This document shows, piece by piece, positions 7,568 to 15,710 of a stretch of 28,103 bases of DNA. Every line of letters begins with the position of its first letter. The stretch's first letter is position 1. Position numbers and translations under genes: made by a program. The notes under the pieces were generated by a model. The model saw nothing but the letters and a program-made list of their open reading frames with translations. It was not told the DNA's origin and ran no database searches. Source of the stretch: DATFPQ01 sp035264765 (GTDB lineage: Bacteria > Actinomycetota > Actinomycetes > Actinomycetales > Angustibacteraceae); NCBI GenBank assembly GCA_035264765.1, contig DATFPQ010000240.1:1-28103 (forward strand), written 5' to 3'.

Positions 7568-7636
7568 GGGAAAACGTCCTCCGGGACGACGGGGGCGGGT
7601 GGAGGCCGGCGCACGCAGCGGCCAACCGTCCGGTCC

Positions 7637-7642
7637 AGCCTA
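7637..7642 (-). promoter_or_regulatory. Possible -10 element for the mscS gene
   Basis: On the minus strand this reads TAGGCT, a TANNNT-type actinobacterial -10 hexamer, about 70 nt upstream of the MscS start in the gap after the S9 peptidase gene. No good -35 is visible, so the call is weak. Confidence 0.3.
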
Positions 7643-7666
7643 CGGTCCGAGCGAGTGGGACCCGCG

Positions 7667-9811
7667 TCAGGGAACGACGAGCCCCGTGTGGTGCGCGGCG
7701 AAGGCCAGCGTGTCGGCCGTCAGCTCCACCGAGCGTGACAGCGCCCGTGCGCCGTGGCCCACGTCCGCCTCCCGGCGCACCAGGATCGGCGCGGTGGCCG
7801 GGTCCGAGGACGTCGCGTGCTGGAGCGCGGCCGCCATCTTGCGGGCGTGCAGCGGGTCCACGCGCGTGTCGCCGTCGAACACCGTGAAGAGGACCGCCGG
7901 GTACGCCGTGCCCTCGTGGACGTGGTGGTACGGCGAGTAACCGAGCAGCCAGCCGAGCTGCTCGACGTCGGAGGCCGTGCCGTACTCGCTCGCCCAGGTG
8001 GCGCCGAGGCCGAACCGCTCGAACCGCACCATGTCCAGCAGCGGCGCCGAGCACACCGCGGCCGCGAACAGCTCGGGGTGCTGGGCCACGGCGGCGCCCA
8101 CCAGCAGCCCGCCGTTGGAGCCGCCGGACACGGAGAGCTGCTCCGGGGTGGTCCAGCCCTGCTGCACCAGGTAGCGGGCGGCCGCCGCGAAGTCGTCGAA
8201 GACGTTCTGCTTGGCGGCGAGCATGCCGTCCCGGTGCCATTGCTCGCCCTCCTCGCCGCCGCCGCGCAGTCCGGCGACGGCGTACACGCCACCGGCCTCC
8301 ACCCACGCCAGCACGCCGGCGGAGTACCCCGGCGTCATCGGCAGGCCGAACCCGCCGTACCCGTACAGGATCGTCGGCCGCGGCGTGTCCGGCTCCTGCT
8401 CCGGCGACACGACCAGCAGGTGCACGGGTGTGCCGTCGTCGCTGCGGTAGACGAGCTGACGGGTGCTGACCTGGGGCACCTCGACCGCCCCCGGAGCCGT
8501 GGCCCAGGTACTCGTCTCGCCGGTGCGGGCGTCGTAGCGGAGCACGCTGCTGGGGGTGACCGAGTCGGTGTAGCCGATCCACGCCTCATGGCCGCCCTCC
8601 GGGTGCTCGCTGAGCGCCCCCACCGACCCGACGCCGGGCAGCGGCACCTGGCTGCGCGCTATCCCGGTGGCAAGGTCATGGACGGTCACCTCCCCGACGG
8701 CGTGCCGGGTCCACGCGGTCAACAGCAGCGGCTGCTCCAGCTCGGCGCCGTCGAGCACGACGAAGCCGTCCAGCACCGCCTCGCGGTCCTCCGGCACCAG
8801 GTCGGACCAGCGCTCGTACGAGGGGTCCTGCGGGTCGACGACCGCCAGCCGACCGCGCGGCGCGTCGCGGTCGGTGAAGACGTAGCCGCGCCCGTCCCTG
8901 CCCACGTAGAGCGAGGTCTGCGCGTCGACGCCCTCCTGGACCACCCTCAGCCGTGGCTCCCGCAGGTCGCTCTCCTGCAGGTCCGCCAGCCACAGGTCGT
9001 TGCGCGGAGCGGTGCCCTCGGCGGCCGTCACCACCAGCCAGCGTCCGTCCATCGACACCGAGAGGCCGTAGTAGCTGGTCATCGGCCGGCCGTCGCCGAA
9101 CACCAGGACGTCGTCGGCGGGGTCGGTGCCGACGACGTGCAGCCATACCCTGCGGTGGTACTGGTGCTCGTCCTCCGGCAGCCCGGCGGGGTCCAGGCGG
9201 CGGACGTAGTAGAACGCCTCGGCGCCGGGCAGCCAGGCGACGGGGGAGTAGCGGGCGCGGTCGATTGGGCCGTCCACGTCGCGTCCGCTCGCGACGTCCA
9301 TCACCCGCAGCACGGACTCCTCCCGGCCGCCCTCGGACAGCTGGTAGGCGAGCAGCTCGCCCTCCTTGCTGGGCTGCCAGGAGTCCAGCGTCGTGGCGCC
9401 GGAGGGGTCCACGGCGATCGGGTCGACGAGGACCCGCTCGGTGCCGTCCGGGTCGACCGTCAGGAGAACGCCGTGCTCCTGGCCGGCGACCCGGCGAAGG
9501 AAGAACTGCCGGTCCCGGCGCCAGACCGGGGCGCTCACGACGCCGGCGGCGAGCAGCTCGGCGACGCGCGTGCGGAAGTGGTCCCGCGCGGGCCACCCGG
9601 CGCGGTGCGCCTCGAGCAGCTTGTCCTGCGCGGCGCTCCAGGCCACGGTCTGGACGCTGTCGGCGTCCTCGAGCCAGCGGTAAGGGTCCGCCACCTCGTA
9701 GGTGGGGTCGCTCTCGGGGAGCCGCTCCACCAGCGGCAGCCGGGGGGCCGACGGATAGCCCCCCGGGCCCACGGAGGCGGACGGGTCTGACGGCTGCGCG
9801 GACGACGGCAT
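7667..9811 (-). CDS. Prolyl oligopeptidase family serine peptidase (S9)
   Basis: A 714-residue protein with an N-terminal helix and seven-bladed propeller region (about 25-440) and a C-terminal alpha/beta hydrolase domain. Typical landmarks are DPYRWLED (42-49), the hydrolase entry YGYGGFG (483-489), GGSNGG with catalytic Ser565, DTRV with Asp648 and VGHG with His686, giving a full triad. Family members cleave after proline in short peptides; without a signal peptide this one should act in the cytoplasm or on imported peptides. The ATG at 9811 is chosen because the upstream part of the open frame overlaps the divergent malQ promoter region and looks non-coding; AAGG lies about 8 nt before it. 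It is the first gene of the minus-strand block 2867-9811. S9A versus related bacterial subgroups is not resolved. Confidence 0.93.
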   Translation of the reverse strand: MPSSAQPSDPSASVGPGGYPSAPRLPLVERLPESDPTYEVADPYRWLEDADSVQTVAWSAAQDKLLEAHRAGWPARDHFRTRVAELLAAGVVSAPVWRRDRQFFLRRVAGQEHGVLLTVDPDGTERVLVDPIAVDPSGATTLDSWQPSKEGELLAYQLSEGGREESVLRVMDVASGRDVDGPIDRARYSPVAWLPGAEAFYYVRRLDPAGLPEDEHQYHRRVWLHVVGTDPADDVLVFGDGRPMTSYYGLSVSMDGRWLVVTAAEGTAPRNDLWLADLQESDLREPRLRVVQEGVDAQTSLYVGRDGRGYVFTDRDAPRGRLAVVDPQDPSYERWSDLVPEDREAVLDGFVVLDGAELEQPLLLTAWTRHAVGEVTVHDLATGIARSQVPLPGVGSVGALSEHPEGGHEAWIGYTDSVTPSSVLRYDARTGETSTWATAPGAVEVPQVSTRQLVYRSDDGTPVHLLVVSPEQEPDTPRPTILYGYGGFGLPMTPGYSAGVLAWVEAGGVYAVAGLRGGGEEGEQWHRDGMLAAKQNVFDDFAAAARYLVQQGWTTPEQLSVSGGSNGGLLVGAAVAQHPELFAAAVCSAPLLDMVRFERFGLGATWASEYGTASDVEQLGWLLGYSPYHHVHEGTAYPAVLFTVFDGDTRVDPLHARKMAAALQHATSSDPATAPILVRREADVGHGARALSRSVELTADTLAFAAHHTGLVVP

Positions 9812-9875
9812 GGGAGGCACCTTATAGAGCGACCTACCGGGGCAGATGGCAGGATTCGAACCGTCGCGGGCCCGA

Positions 9876-9893
9876 ACCGCGCCCGAGCGCGGT
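9876..9893. other. Hairpin in the S9 peptidase/malQ divergent gap
   Basis: ACCGCGC-CCGA-GCGCGGT forms a perfect 7-bp stem with a 4-nt loop in the 129-nt gap between two divergent genes. It could be an operator or a leader structure. No known motif is recognised, and such GC-rich repeats can occur by chance. Confidence 0.4.
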
Positions 9894-9940
9894 GGGGTTC
9901 CGTCGTGCCCGGTCGACTCTGTGAGCGAACGAGAGACCAC

Positions 9941-12079
9941 GTGACCGAGCGACCCGCGGTGGAGGCTCCGAGCGCCCAGCTACTCCAGCTGGCCCGCGCC
10001 TACGGGGTTTCCACCGAGTACTGGGACTGGCAGGGCGAGCACGTTGCCGTGAGCGCGGCGACCGTGCGCACGGTGCTGGGCGCCCTCGGCGTCGACGCCG
10101 CCACCGAGGAGCGGGTCGCCGTCTCGCTGCGCGAGCACGTCGACAGCACCTGGCGGCGGATGCTGCCGCCGGTGCTGGTCACCCGGTCGGGGGAGACGCC
10201 CACCGTGCCCGTGCACGTCCCGCACGGCGCCGAGGTGACCCTGGAGGTCGTGCTGGAGTCCGGCGAGCGACGTCCGCTCGTGCAGGCCCCGCACTGGGTC
10301 GACCCCCGGTTCGTCGACGGCGCCCAGATCGGTGAGGCCACGTTCGACATCCCGGACGACCTGCCGCTCGGCTGGCACAGCCTGCACGCGACCTCCGGCG
10401 ACGCCGCGGCGTCCGCGCCGCTCGTCGTGACGCCGGACCGGCTAGAGCTCCCGGCGTCCCTGCGCGAGGAGGGGCACCGCTGGGGCCTGATGACGCAGCT
10501 GTACCAGGTGCGCTCGTCCCGGTCGTGGGGCGTCGGCGACCTCGAGGACCTCGCCGACCTGTCGGTGTGGTCGGCCGCGGACCTCGGTGCGGACTTCGTG
10601 CTGGTGAACCCGCTGCACGCCGCCGAGCCGGTGGGGGAGATGGAGCCCTCGCCGTACCTTCCGACCACCCGGCGGTTCGTCAACCCGCTCTACATCCGGG
10701 TGGAGTCCGTGCCCGAGGTGGAGTACATGCCTGCGGCGGAGCGCCGGCAGCTGGAGCAGCAGGCGGAGGAGGTCCGGGCTTCGAACCGGTCGTCGGAGCT
10801 GGACCGGGACGCATCCTGGCGGGCCAAGCGCGCCGCGCTGCGCACCGTCTTCGACCGGCCCCGCGACGCCGGACGGGAGCAGGCGTTCGCCGCCTACCGC
10901 GCCGACCAGGGCCAGGGGCTGGTCGACTTCGCGACCTGGTGCGCGCTGGCCGAGGCCCACGGGCTGCCCTGGGGGTCCTGGCCGCAGGAGCTGCACGACC
11001 CGACGTCCCCCGCGGTCGCCGCGGAGCGGGAGCGGCTGGCCGACGAGGTGGCGTTCCACTGCTGGCTGCAGTGGGTCGCCGACGAGCAGCTCGCGGACGC
11101 GCACCGGCGGGCCCGCGCGGCGGGCATGCGGCTCGGCGTCGTCCACGACCTCGCGGTCGGCGTCCACCCCGAGGGGGCCGACACCTGGGGGCTCGGACCT
11201 GCTCTGGCCCGAGGCGTCACGGTCGGCGCGCCCCCGGACGCCTTCAACCAGCAGGGCCAGGACTGGAGCCAGCCCCCGTGGCGCCCGGACCAGCTGGCCG
11301 AGCTCGGGTACGCGCCGTACCGGGACATGCTCCGGACCGTTCTTCGCCACGCAGGGGGCATCCGGGTCGACCACATCATCGGCCTGTTCCGGCTGTGGTG
11401 GGTGCCGCAGGGCAAGTCCCCCAAGGAGGGCACCTACGTCCGCTACGACCACGAGGCGCTCGTCGGCATCCTCGCCCTGGAGGCCGAGCGCAGCGGCGCG
11501 GTGGTGGTGGGCGAGGACCTGGGAGTCGTCGAGCCCTGGGTGCGGACCTACCTGGCCGAGCGGGGCGTCTTCGGGACGTCGATCCTGTGGTTCGAGAAGG
11601 ACGAGAAGGGCCGACCGCTGCCGCCGGAGAAGTGGCGCGAGCTGTGCCTGGCCACCGTCACCACGCACGACCTGCCGCCCACCGCCGGGTACCTCGCCGG
11701 CGAGCACGTCGACCTGCGCGACCGGCTCGGCCTGCTGACCCGCTCGGTCGAAGAGGAGCGCAGGGTCGACGACGCCGAGCGCGAGAGCGTGCTGCAGGTG
11801 TTGCGCTCGCGTGGCCTGCTCGACCGCGAGGGGAGCGAGCAGCAGGTCGTCGAGGCGCTGCACCGGTACCTCACCTGGACGCCGTCGCGCCTGCTCGGTG
11901 TCTCGCTGGCGGACGCCGTCGGCGATCGTCGCACGATCAACCAGCCGGGCACCCACGAGGAGTACCCGAACTGGCGGGTCGGCTTGGCCGACGGGTCCGG
12001 TCAGCCGCTGCTGCTCGAGGACGTCGTCCGCAGCCGCCGCGCCCGCTCGCTGGCCCGCGCCGTAGACCACGAGGCCTGA
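9941..12079 (+). CDS. malQ: 4-alpha-glucanotransferase (amylomaltase, GH77)
   Basis: A 712-residue cytoplasmic enzyme that transfers alpha-1,4-glucan chains between maltooligosaccharides. The N-terminal 165 residues match the extra region of actinobacterial/proteobacterial MalQ (AYGVSTEYWDWQG at 20-32, then a beta-rich domain around 75-165). The TIM barrel shows WGVGDLEDL (196-204), GAPPDAFNQQGQDW (429-442), the nucleophile D477 in IRVDHIIG, acid/base E525 in VGEDLG and D577 in TTHDLPPT. GTG at 9941 is preferred to the GTG at 9905 because it follows a GAGAG stretch and starts with the expected TExxAxxxxxLxxLARAYG pattern. It is transcribed away from the S9 peptidase gene and converges on pepN. 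With the alpha-glucosidase gene nearby it suggests glycogen or maltodextrin use. Confidence 0.95.
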   Translation: MTERPAVEAPSAQLLQLARAYGVSTEYWDWQGEHVAVSAATVRTVLGALGVDAATEERVAVSLREHVDSTWRRMLPPVLVTRSGETPTVPVHVPHGAEVTLEVVLESGERRPLVQAPHWVDPRFVDGAQIGEATFDIPDDLPLGWHSLHATSGDAAASAPLVVTPDRLELPASLREEGHRWGLMTQLYQVRSSRSWGVGDLEDLADLSVWSAADLGADFVLVNPLHAAEPVGEMEPSPYLPTTRRFVNPLYIRVESVPEVEYMPAAERRQLEQQAEEVRASNRSSELDRDASWRAKRAALRTVFDRPRDAGREQAFAAYRADQGQGLVDFATWCALAEAHGLPWGSWPQELHDPTSPAVAAERERLADEVAFHCWLQWVADEQLADAHRRARAAGMRLGVVHDLAVGVHPEGADTWGLGPALARGVTVGAPPDAFNQQGQDWSQPPWRPDQLAELGYAPYRDMLRTVLRHAGGIRVDHIIGLFRLWWVPQGKSPKEGTYVRYDHEALVGILALEAERSGAVVVGEDLGVVEPWVRTYLAERGVFGTSILWFEKDEKGRPLPPEKWRELCLATVTTHDLPPTAGYLAGEHVDLRDRLGLLTRSVEEERRVDDAERESVLQVLRSRGLLDREGSEQQVVEALHRYLTWTPSRLLGVSLADAVGDRRTINQPGTHEEYPNWRVGLADGSGQPLLLEDVVRSRRARSLARAVDHEA

Positions 12080-12096
12080 GCGCGATCGTGGCAGCT

Positions 12097-12168
12097 GCCG
12101 TTGCTCATGAGCGACGCCGAGATCGGCCTCGCAAGGCGCCGAATGTGGCGTCGCTGAGGAGCAACGGC
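12097..12168. terminator. Long inverted repeat between convergent malQ and pepN
   Basis: The arms 12097-12118 (GCCGTTGCTCATGAGCGACG...) and 12147-12168 pair at 20 of 22 positions across a 28-nt spacer. Lying between two convergent genes, it is well placed to act as a bidirectional terminator. There is no T-run, as is usual in high-GC actinobacteria. Its outer CGTTGCTC/GAGCAACG core recurs in the 18881-18949 repeat, so it may be a member of a dispersed repeat family. Confidence 0.6.
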
Positions 12169-12197
12169 GCTGCTGGGGAGTAACGCGCGACGCGGGG

Positions 12198-14768
12198 TCA
12201 GGCCTCGTGGTCGCGGGCCTGCACCCGCAGCGCGCGCGCCACGGCGTCGCGGTTCTCCGAGACCAGGCGGCGCAGGGCAGGCACGGCGCCGGGCGCGCCG
12301 TTCAGCCACGCGTCGCTGGCGTCGAGCAGCTCCTCGTCGGCCAGCACCGTCGGGTACAGCCCGACGACGACCTGCTGGGCGATCTCGTTGGTGCGCTCGG
12401 CCCACACCCGCTCGATGGCGGCGAAGTACGGCTTGACGAACGACCGGAGCAGCTCGCCGTCGTGCACCCGCGAGAACCCGTGGATCACGGACTCCTGCAC
12501 GGCGTTCGGCAGGTCGGGGGACTCCACCACCCCGTTCCAGGCCGCCTGCTTCGCGTCCGCGCTCGGCACCGCCGCGCGGGCCGCGGCCGCGGCGCGCTGG
12601 CCGTCCGCGGTGGGGTCGCGCCGCAGCTCGGCCTCGATCTCGGCCTCGCCCGCGCCGCCGGCGGCCACGAGGGACGTCAGCAACGACCAGCGCATGTCGG
12701 TGTCGACGGCCAGGCCCTCGAGCGGCTGCGAGCCGTCCAGCAGGCCCCGGACCACCGCGACCTGTTCCGGTGAGGTGGCCTGCGCCGCGAAGGCTGTGAC
12801 CAGCTGGAGCTGTCGGTCGCTGCCCGGCTCGGCGGCGACGGCGAGCTCGTGCAGACACTCGCCGACGTGGGCCCGGACGTCCTCGCGGTGCTCGCGCGCC
12901 ACGTACATCCGGACCGTCGTGCTGAGCTGCGCCAGCAGCAGGCGGAGCACGGTCGAGTCGGACTCGGTCGCCACGGCCCGCAGCACCAGCTCCACGAACG
13001 CGCGCGCCGGGGTCTCGGCGTCCCGCGTCATGTCCCAGGCCGCGCCCAGCACCAGCGACCGCGGCATCGAGTCGGCGAAGGCGTCCAGGTGCCGCACGCC
13101 CGTCTCGAAGGAGTGCTGGTCGAGCCGGATCTTGGCGTAGCCCAGGTCGTCGTCGTTGACGAGCAGCAGGTCCGGGCGGCGCCGGCCGGCGAGCGCGGGG
13201 ACGTCCGTGCGCTCGCCCACGACGTCCACCTCGACTCGGCTGGTCCGCCGCAGCCGTCCGTCCACGAGGTCGTAGCAGCCGACCGCGAGCCGGTGCGGGC
13301 GCAGGACGGCGTGGGCGACGGGAGCGGACTGCACGATGGCCACCGACCGCAGCGTCCCGTCGTCGTTCACCTCGACCTCGGGGGTCAGCGTGTTGACTCC
13401 GGCGCGCTGCAGCCACAGGGCGCTCCAGCCGCGCAGGTCCCGGCCGCTGGTGGCCTCGAGCTCCCGCAGCAGGTCGGACAGCTCGGTGTTGCCCCACGCG
13501 TGGGTACGGAAGTACTGACGCAGCCCGGCCACGAACGCGTCCTGGCCGACGTACGCCACCAGCTGCTTGAGCACCGACGCGCCCTTGGCGTAGGTGATGC
13601 CGTCGAAGTTGACCTCGACGTCCTCGAGGTCGCGGATGTCGGCGACGATCGGGTGGGTGGAGGGCAGCTGGTCCTGGCGGTAGGCCCACGACTTCTCGGC
13701 GGTGCCGAACGTCGTCCACGCCCACGGCCAGCGCGTGTTCTCGGCCTGGGCCATGGTCGAGGCCCACTCGGCGAACGACTCGTTCAGCCACAAGTCGTCC
13801 CACCAGCGCATGGTTACGAGGTCGCCGAACCACATGTGCGCCAGCTCGTGCAGGATCGTCAGGGCGCGGCGCTCGACGATGGCCTGGGCGACCTTGGAGC
13901 GGAAGACGTAGATCTCGGCGAAGGTGACCGCTCCGACGTTCTCCATCGCGCCGGCGTTGAACTCGGGCACGAAGAGCTGGTCGTACTTCTCGAACGGGTA
14001 CGGCAGGTCGAACGTCCGCTCGAAGTACTCGAAGCCCTGCCGGGTCACCTCGAAGATCTCCTCCGCGTCGAGGTACTCGGCGAGCGACCGGCGGCAGAAG
14101 ACGCCGAGCGGGATGGTGCGGCCGTCCGTGCTCGTGACCTTGGAGGTCTCGCGGTGGTAGGGACCGGCCACGACCGAGTTCACATACGACGAGAGCACCG
14201 GCGTCGGTGCGAAGCGCCAGGTCGCCACGCCGTCCCGGGGTGAGCCGTCCGCCGCGCCGGGCGTGGGCTCGGGCGTAGGAGAGGCCGAGACGACGACCCA
14301 GTGGTCGGGTGCGGTCACGGTGAAGGTGAAGCGGGCCTTGAGGTCAGGCTGCTCGAAGACCGCGAAGACCCGGCGGGAGTCGGCGACCTCGAACTGGCTG
14401 TACAGGTACACCTCGTTGTCGACGGGGTCGACGAACCGGTGCAGGCCCTCGCCGGTGTTCATGTAGCGGCAGTCGGCCACGACGCGCAGCTCGTTCTCGG
14501 CGGCGAGATCGTCCAGCCCGATCCGCACGCCGTCGGCGACCTCGGCCGGGTCGAGGCTGCGGCCGTTGAGGGTCACCTCGTGGACCGTGCGGGCCACCAG
14601 GTCAACGAACGTGCTGCTGCCGGGCCGGCTGGTGGTGAAGGTCAGTACCGTCGTGGAACGGAAGACCTCCTCTCCCGTGGTGACGTCGAGGGTGATGTCG
14701 TAGCCCTGGACGGCGAGGTGGCCGGCCCGCTCCGCCACCTCGTCACGGGTCAGGTTCATGCCAGGCAC
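12198..14768 (-). CDS. pepN: Aminopeptidase N (M1 zinc metallopeptidase)
   Basis: An 856-residue enzyme, the usual length for actinobacterial PepN, which removes N-terminal residues from peptides and completes protein turnover in the cytoplasm. It contains the exopeptidase motif GAMEN at 273-277 and the zinc site HELAH (307-311) with NESFAEW downstream, giving ligands H307, H311 and E330 and catalytic E308. The C-terminal ERAP1-like helical domain fills about 530-850. The GTG at 14768 is supported by GAGGAG five nucleotides upstream; an ATG nine nucleotides later would place the ribosome-binding site too far. It is divergent from the DsbA-like gene, the same arrangement as Rv2467/Rv2466c of M. 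tuberculosis as I recall it. The upstream peptidase gene at 7667 suggests complementary peptide-degrading roles. Confidence 0.97.
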   Translation of the reverse strand: MPGMNLTRDEVAERAGHLAVQGYDITLDVTTGEEVFRSTTVLTFTTSRPGSSTFVDLVARTVHEVTLNGRSLDPAEVADGVRIGLDDLAAENELRVVADCRYMNTGEGLHRFVDPVDNEVYLYSQFEVADSRRVFAVFEQPDLKARFTFTVTAPDHWVVVSASPTPEPTPGAADGSPRDGVATWRFAPTPVLSSYVNSVVAGPYHRETSKVTSTDGRTIPLGVFCRRSLAEYLDAEEIFEVTRQGFEYFERTFDLPYPFEKYDQLFVPEFNAGAMENVGAVTFAEIYVFRSKVAQAIVERRALTILHELAHMWFGDLVTMRWWDDLWLNESFAEWASTMAQAENTRWPWAWTTFGTAEKSWAYRQDQLPSTHPIVADIRDLEDVEVNFDGITYAKGASVLKQLVAYVGQDAFVAGLRQYFRTHAWGNTELSDLLRELEATSGRDLRGWSALWLQRAGVNTLTPEVEVNDDGTLRSVAIVQSAPVAHAVLRPHRLAVGCYDLVDGRLRRTSRVEVDVVGERTDVPALAGRRRPDLLLVNDDDLGYAKIRLDQHSFETGVRHLDAFADSMPRSLVLGAAWDMTRDAETPARAFVELVLRAVATESDSTVLRLLLAQLSTTVRMYVAREHREDVRAHVGECLHELAVAAEPGSDRQLQLVTAFAAQATSPEQVAVVRGLLDGSQPLEGLAVDTDMRWSLLTSLVAAGGAGEAEIEAELRRDPTADGQRAAAAARAAVPSADAKQAAWNGVVESPDLPNAVQESVIHGFSRVHDGELLRSFVKPYFAAIERVWAERTNEIAQQVVVGLYPTVLADEELLDASDAWLNGAPGAVPALRRLVSENRDAVARALRVQARDHEA

Positions 14769-14845
14769 AGCTGCTCCTCAGGGTGTCGTGGTCAGCCCCC
14801 CGCGCCCGCTCGTGGCGGGCCCGGCGGTCATGGTCGCACGTCGGC

Positions 14846-14873
14846 GGGAATGCGGGTGCATCCCGCGGTCTTG
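14846..14873 (+). promoter_or_regulatory. Possible SigH/SigR-type promoter of the DsbA-like gene
   Basis: GGGAAT at 14846-14851 matches the -35 box of thiol-stress ECF sigma factors of the SigH/SigR type (GGAAT core). CTTG lies 18 nt later, where GTT is expected, with one mismatch. The site is about 57 nt upstream of the GTG start. The -35 lies in an imperfect hairpin, GCGGGAATGC-GGGT-GCATCCCGC (14845-14867). The M. tuberculosis homologue Rv2466c is SigH-controlled, from memory, which supports the reading; the -10 mismatch keeps it tentative. Confidence 0.45.
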
Positions 14874-14929
14874 ATGCCGGTGACCACGGCGGCCCGCTGG
14901 CTGCCGTCCCGACCTGAACAGGAGCACCC

Positions 14930-15595
14930 GTGACCGCTCAGCCCGCTGGCACCACGTCGACCGGGGTTTCCGAGGACGCCTCGAAGGACGCCGGGAAGAA
15001 CGTGGTGGACTTCTGGTTCGACCCGATCTGCCCCTGGGCCTGGATGACGTCACGGTGGATCGGCGAGGTCGAGAAGGTCCGCGACATCCAGGTGCGCTGG
15101 CACGTCATGAGCCTGGCGGTGCTCAACGAGGGGCGCGACCTGCCCGAGGAGTACCTCGAGATGATGAAGCAGGCGTGGGGTCCGGTGCGGGTCGTCATCG
15201 CCGCCCGCGAGAAGCACGGCGAGGACGTCGTCAAGAAGCTGTACGACGCGATCGGCACGCGTCTGCACCCCGGCGGAGAGAAGGACTTCCGCACCGCCGT
15301 CGTCGGTGCCCTGGACGAGGTCGGACTCCCGGCCGAGCTGATCGAGGCGGCCGACTCGACCGAGTACGACGAGCTGCTGCGCGCCAGCCACCAGGAGGGC
15401 ATCACCCAGGTCGGTGAGGACGTCGGCACGCCGGTCGTGTCGGTCAACGGGGTGGCGTTCTTCGGGCCGGTCGTGACCCCGGCCCCCAAGGGCGAGGCCG
15501 CCGGGCGGCTCTGGGACGGCGCGGTGCTCGTGGCCGGCACCCCCGGTTTCTACGAGCTCAAGCGCACGCGCACCGAGGGCCCGATCTTCGACTGA
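14930..15595 (+). CDS. DsbA-family mycothiol-linked oxidoreductase (Rv2466c-like) with CPWA active site
   Basis: A 221-residue cytoplasmic thioredoxin-fold protein without a signal peptide. The segment NVVDFWFDPICPWAWMTSRW (24-43) contains the active-site strand and helix start. The alpha-helical insertion, the GTPVVSVNG cis-Pro region and the conserved ELKRTRTEGP tail match Rv2466c, a mycothiol-dependent reductase able to activate nitro-drugs. In Rv2466c the motif is CPWC, as I recall it; here it is C34-P-W-A37, so only the nucleophilic cysteine is kept, which would force a monothiol mechanism using mycothiol. GTG 14930 is supported by AGGAG six nucleotides upstream. The gene is divergent from pepN. 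In M. tuberculosis rpiB follows directly; here two exported-protein genes intervene. Confidence 0.9.
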   Translation: MTAQPAGTTSTGVSEDASKDAGKNVVDFWFDPICPWAWMTSRWIGEVEKVRDIQVRWHVMSLAVLNEGRDLPEEYLEMMKQAWGPVRVVIAAREKHGEDVVKKLYDAIGTRLHPGGEKDFRTAVVGALDEVGLPAELIEAADSTEYDELLRASHQEGITQVGEDVGTPVVSVNGVAFFGPVVTPAPKGEAAGRLWDGAVLVAGTPGFYELKRTRTEGPIFD

Positions 15596-15658
15596 GCGTC
15601 CGCCGGGGTCGTACCGGTCGTCAGGATTCGGCCCTTACGCGCGTCCCACATTGTGGAC

Positions 15659-15664
15659 TACGCT
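15659..15664 (+). promoter_or_regulatory. Possible -10 element upstream of the exported protein gene
   Basis: TACGCT, a TANNNT hexamer of the same sequence as the one before tRNA-Pro, lies 46 nt upstream of the ATG at 15711, in the 115-nt gap after the DsbA-like gene. A -35 is not evident. It would give the exported-protein genes their own promoter. Confidence 0.3.
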
Positions 15665-15710
15665 CCAGCTCGGGAGGGGGGCGCGGGGCTCCCTTTTGTA
15701 AGGGGCATCC

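Noticed and set aside
5093..7738. Very long open frame on the plus strand opposite the SDR and MscS genes
   Set aside because: It is a high-GC antisense shadow: low-complexity Arg/Pro/His composition, no domain, and it spans two well-supported minus-strand genes and their gap.
9852..9862. tRNA-like T-loop motif (GGTTCGAATCC on the minus strand) near the S9 peptidase start, suggesting a tRNA or an attachment-site remnant
   Set aside because: Only two base pairs of the T stem form, and there is no matching acceptor, anticodon or D arm in the flanking sequence. No integrase is present.
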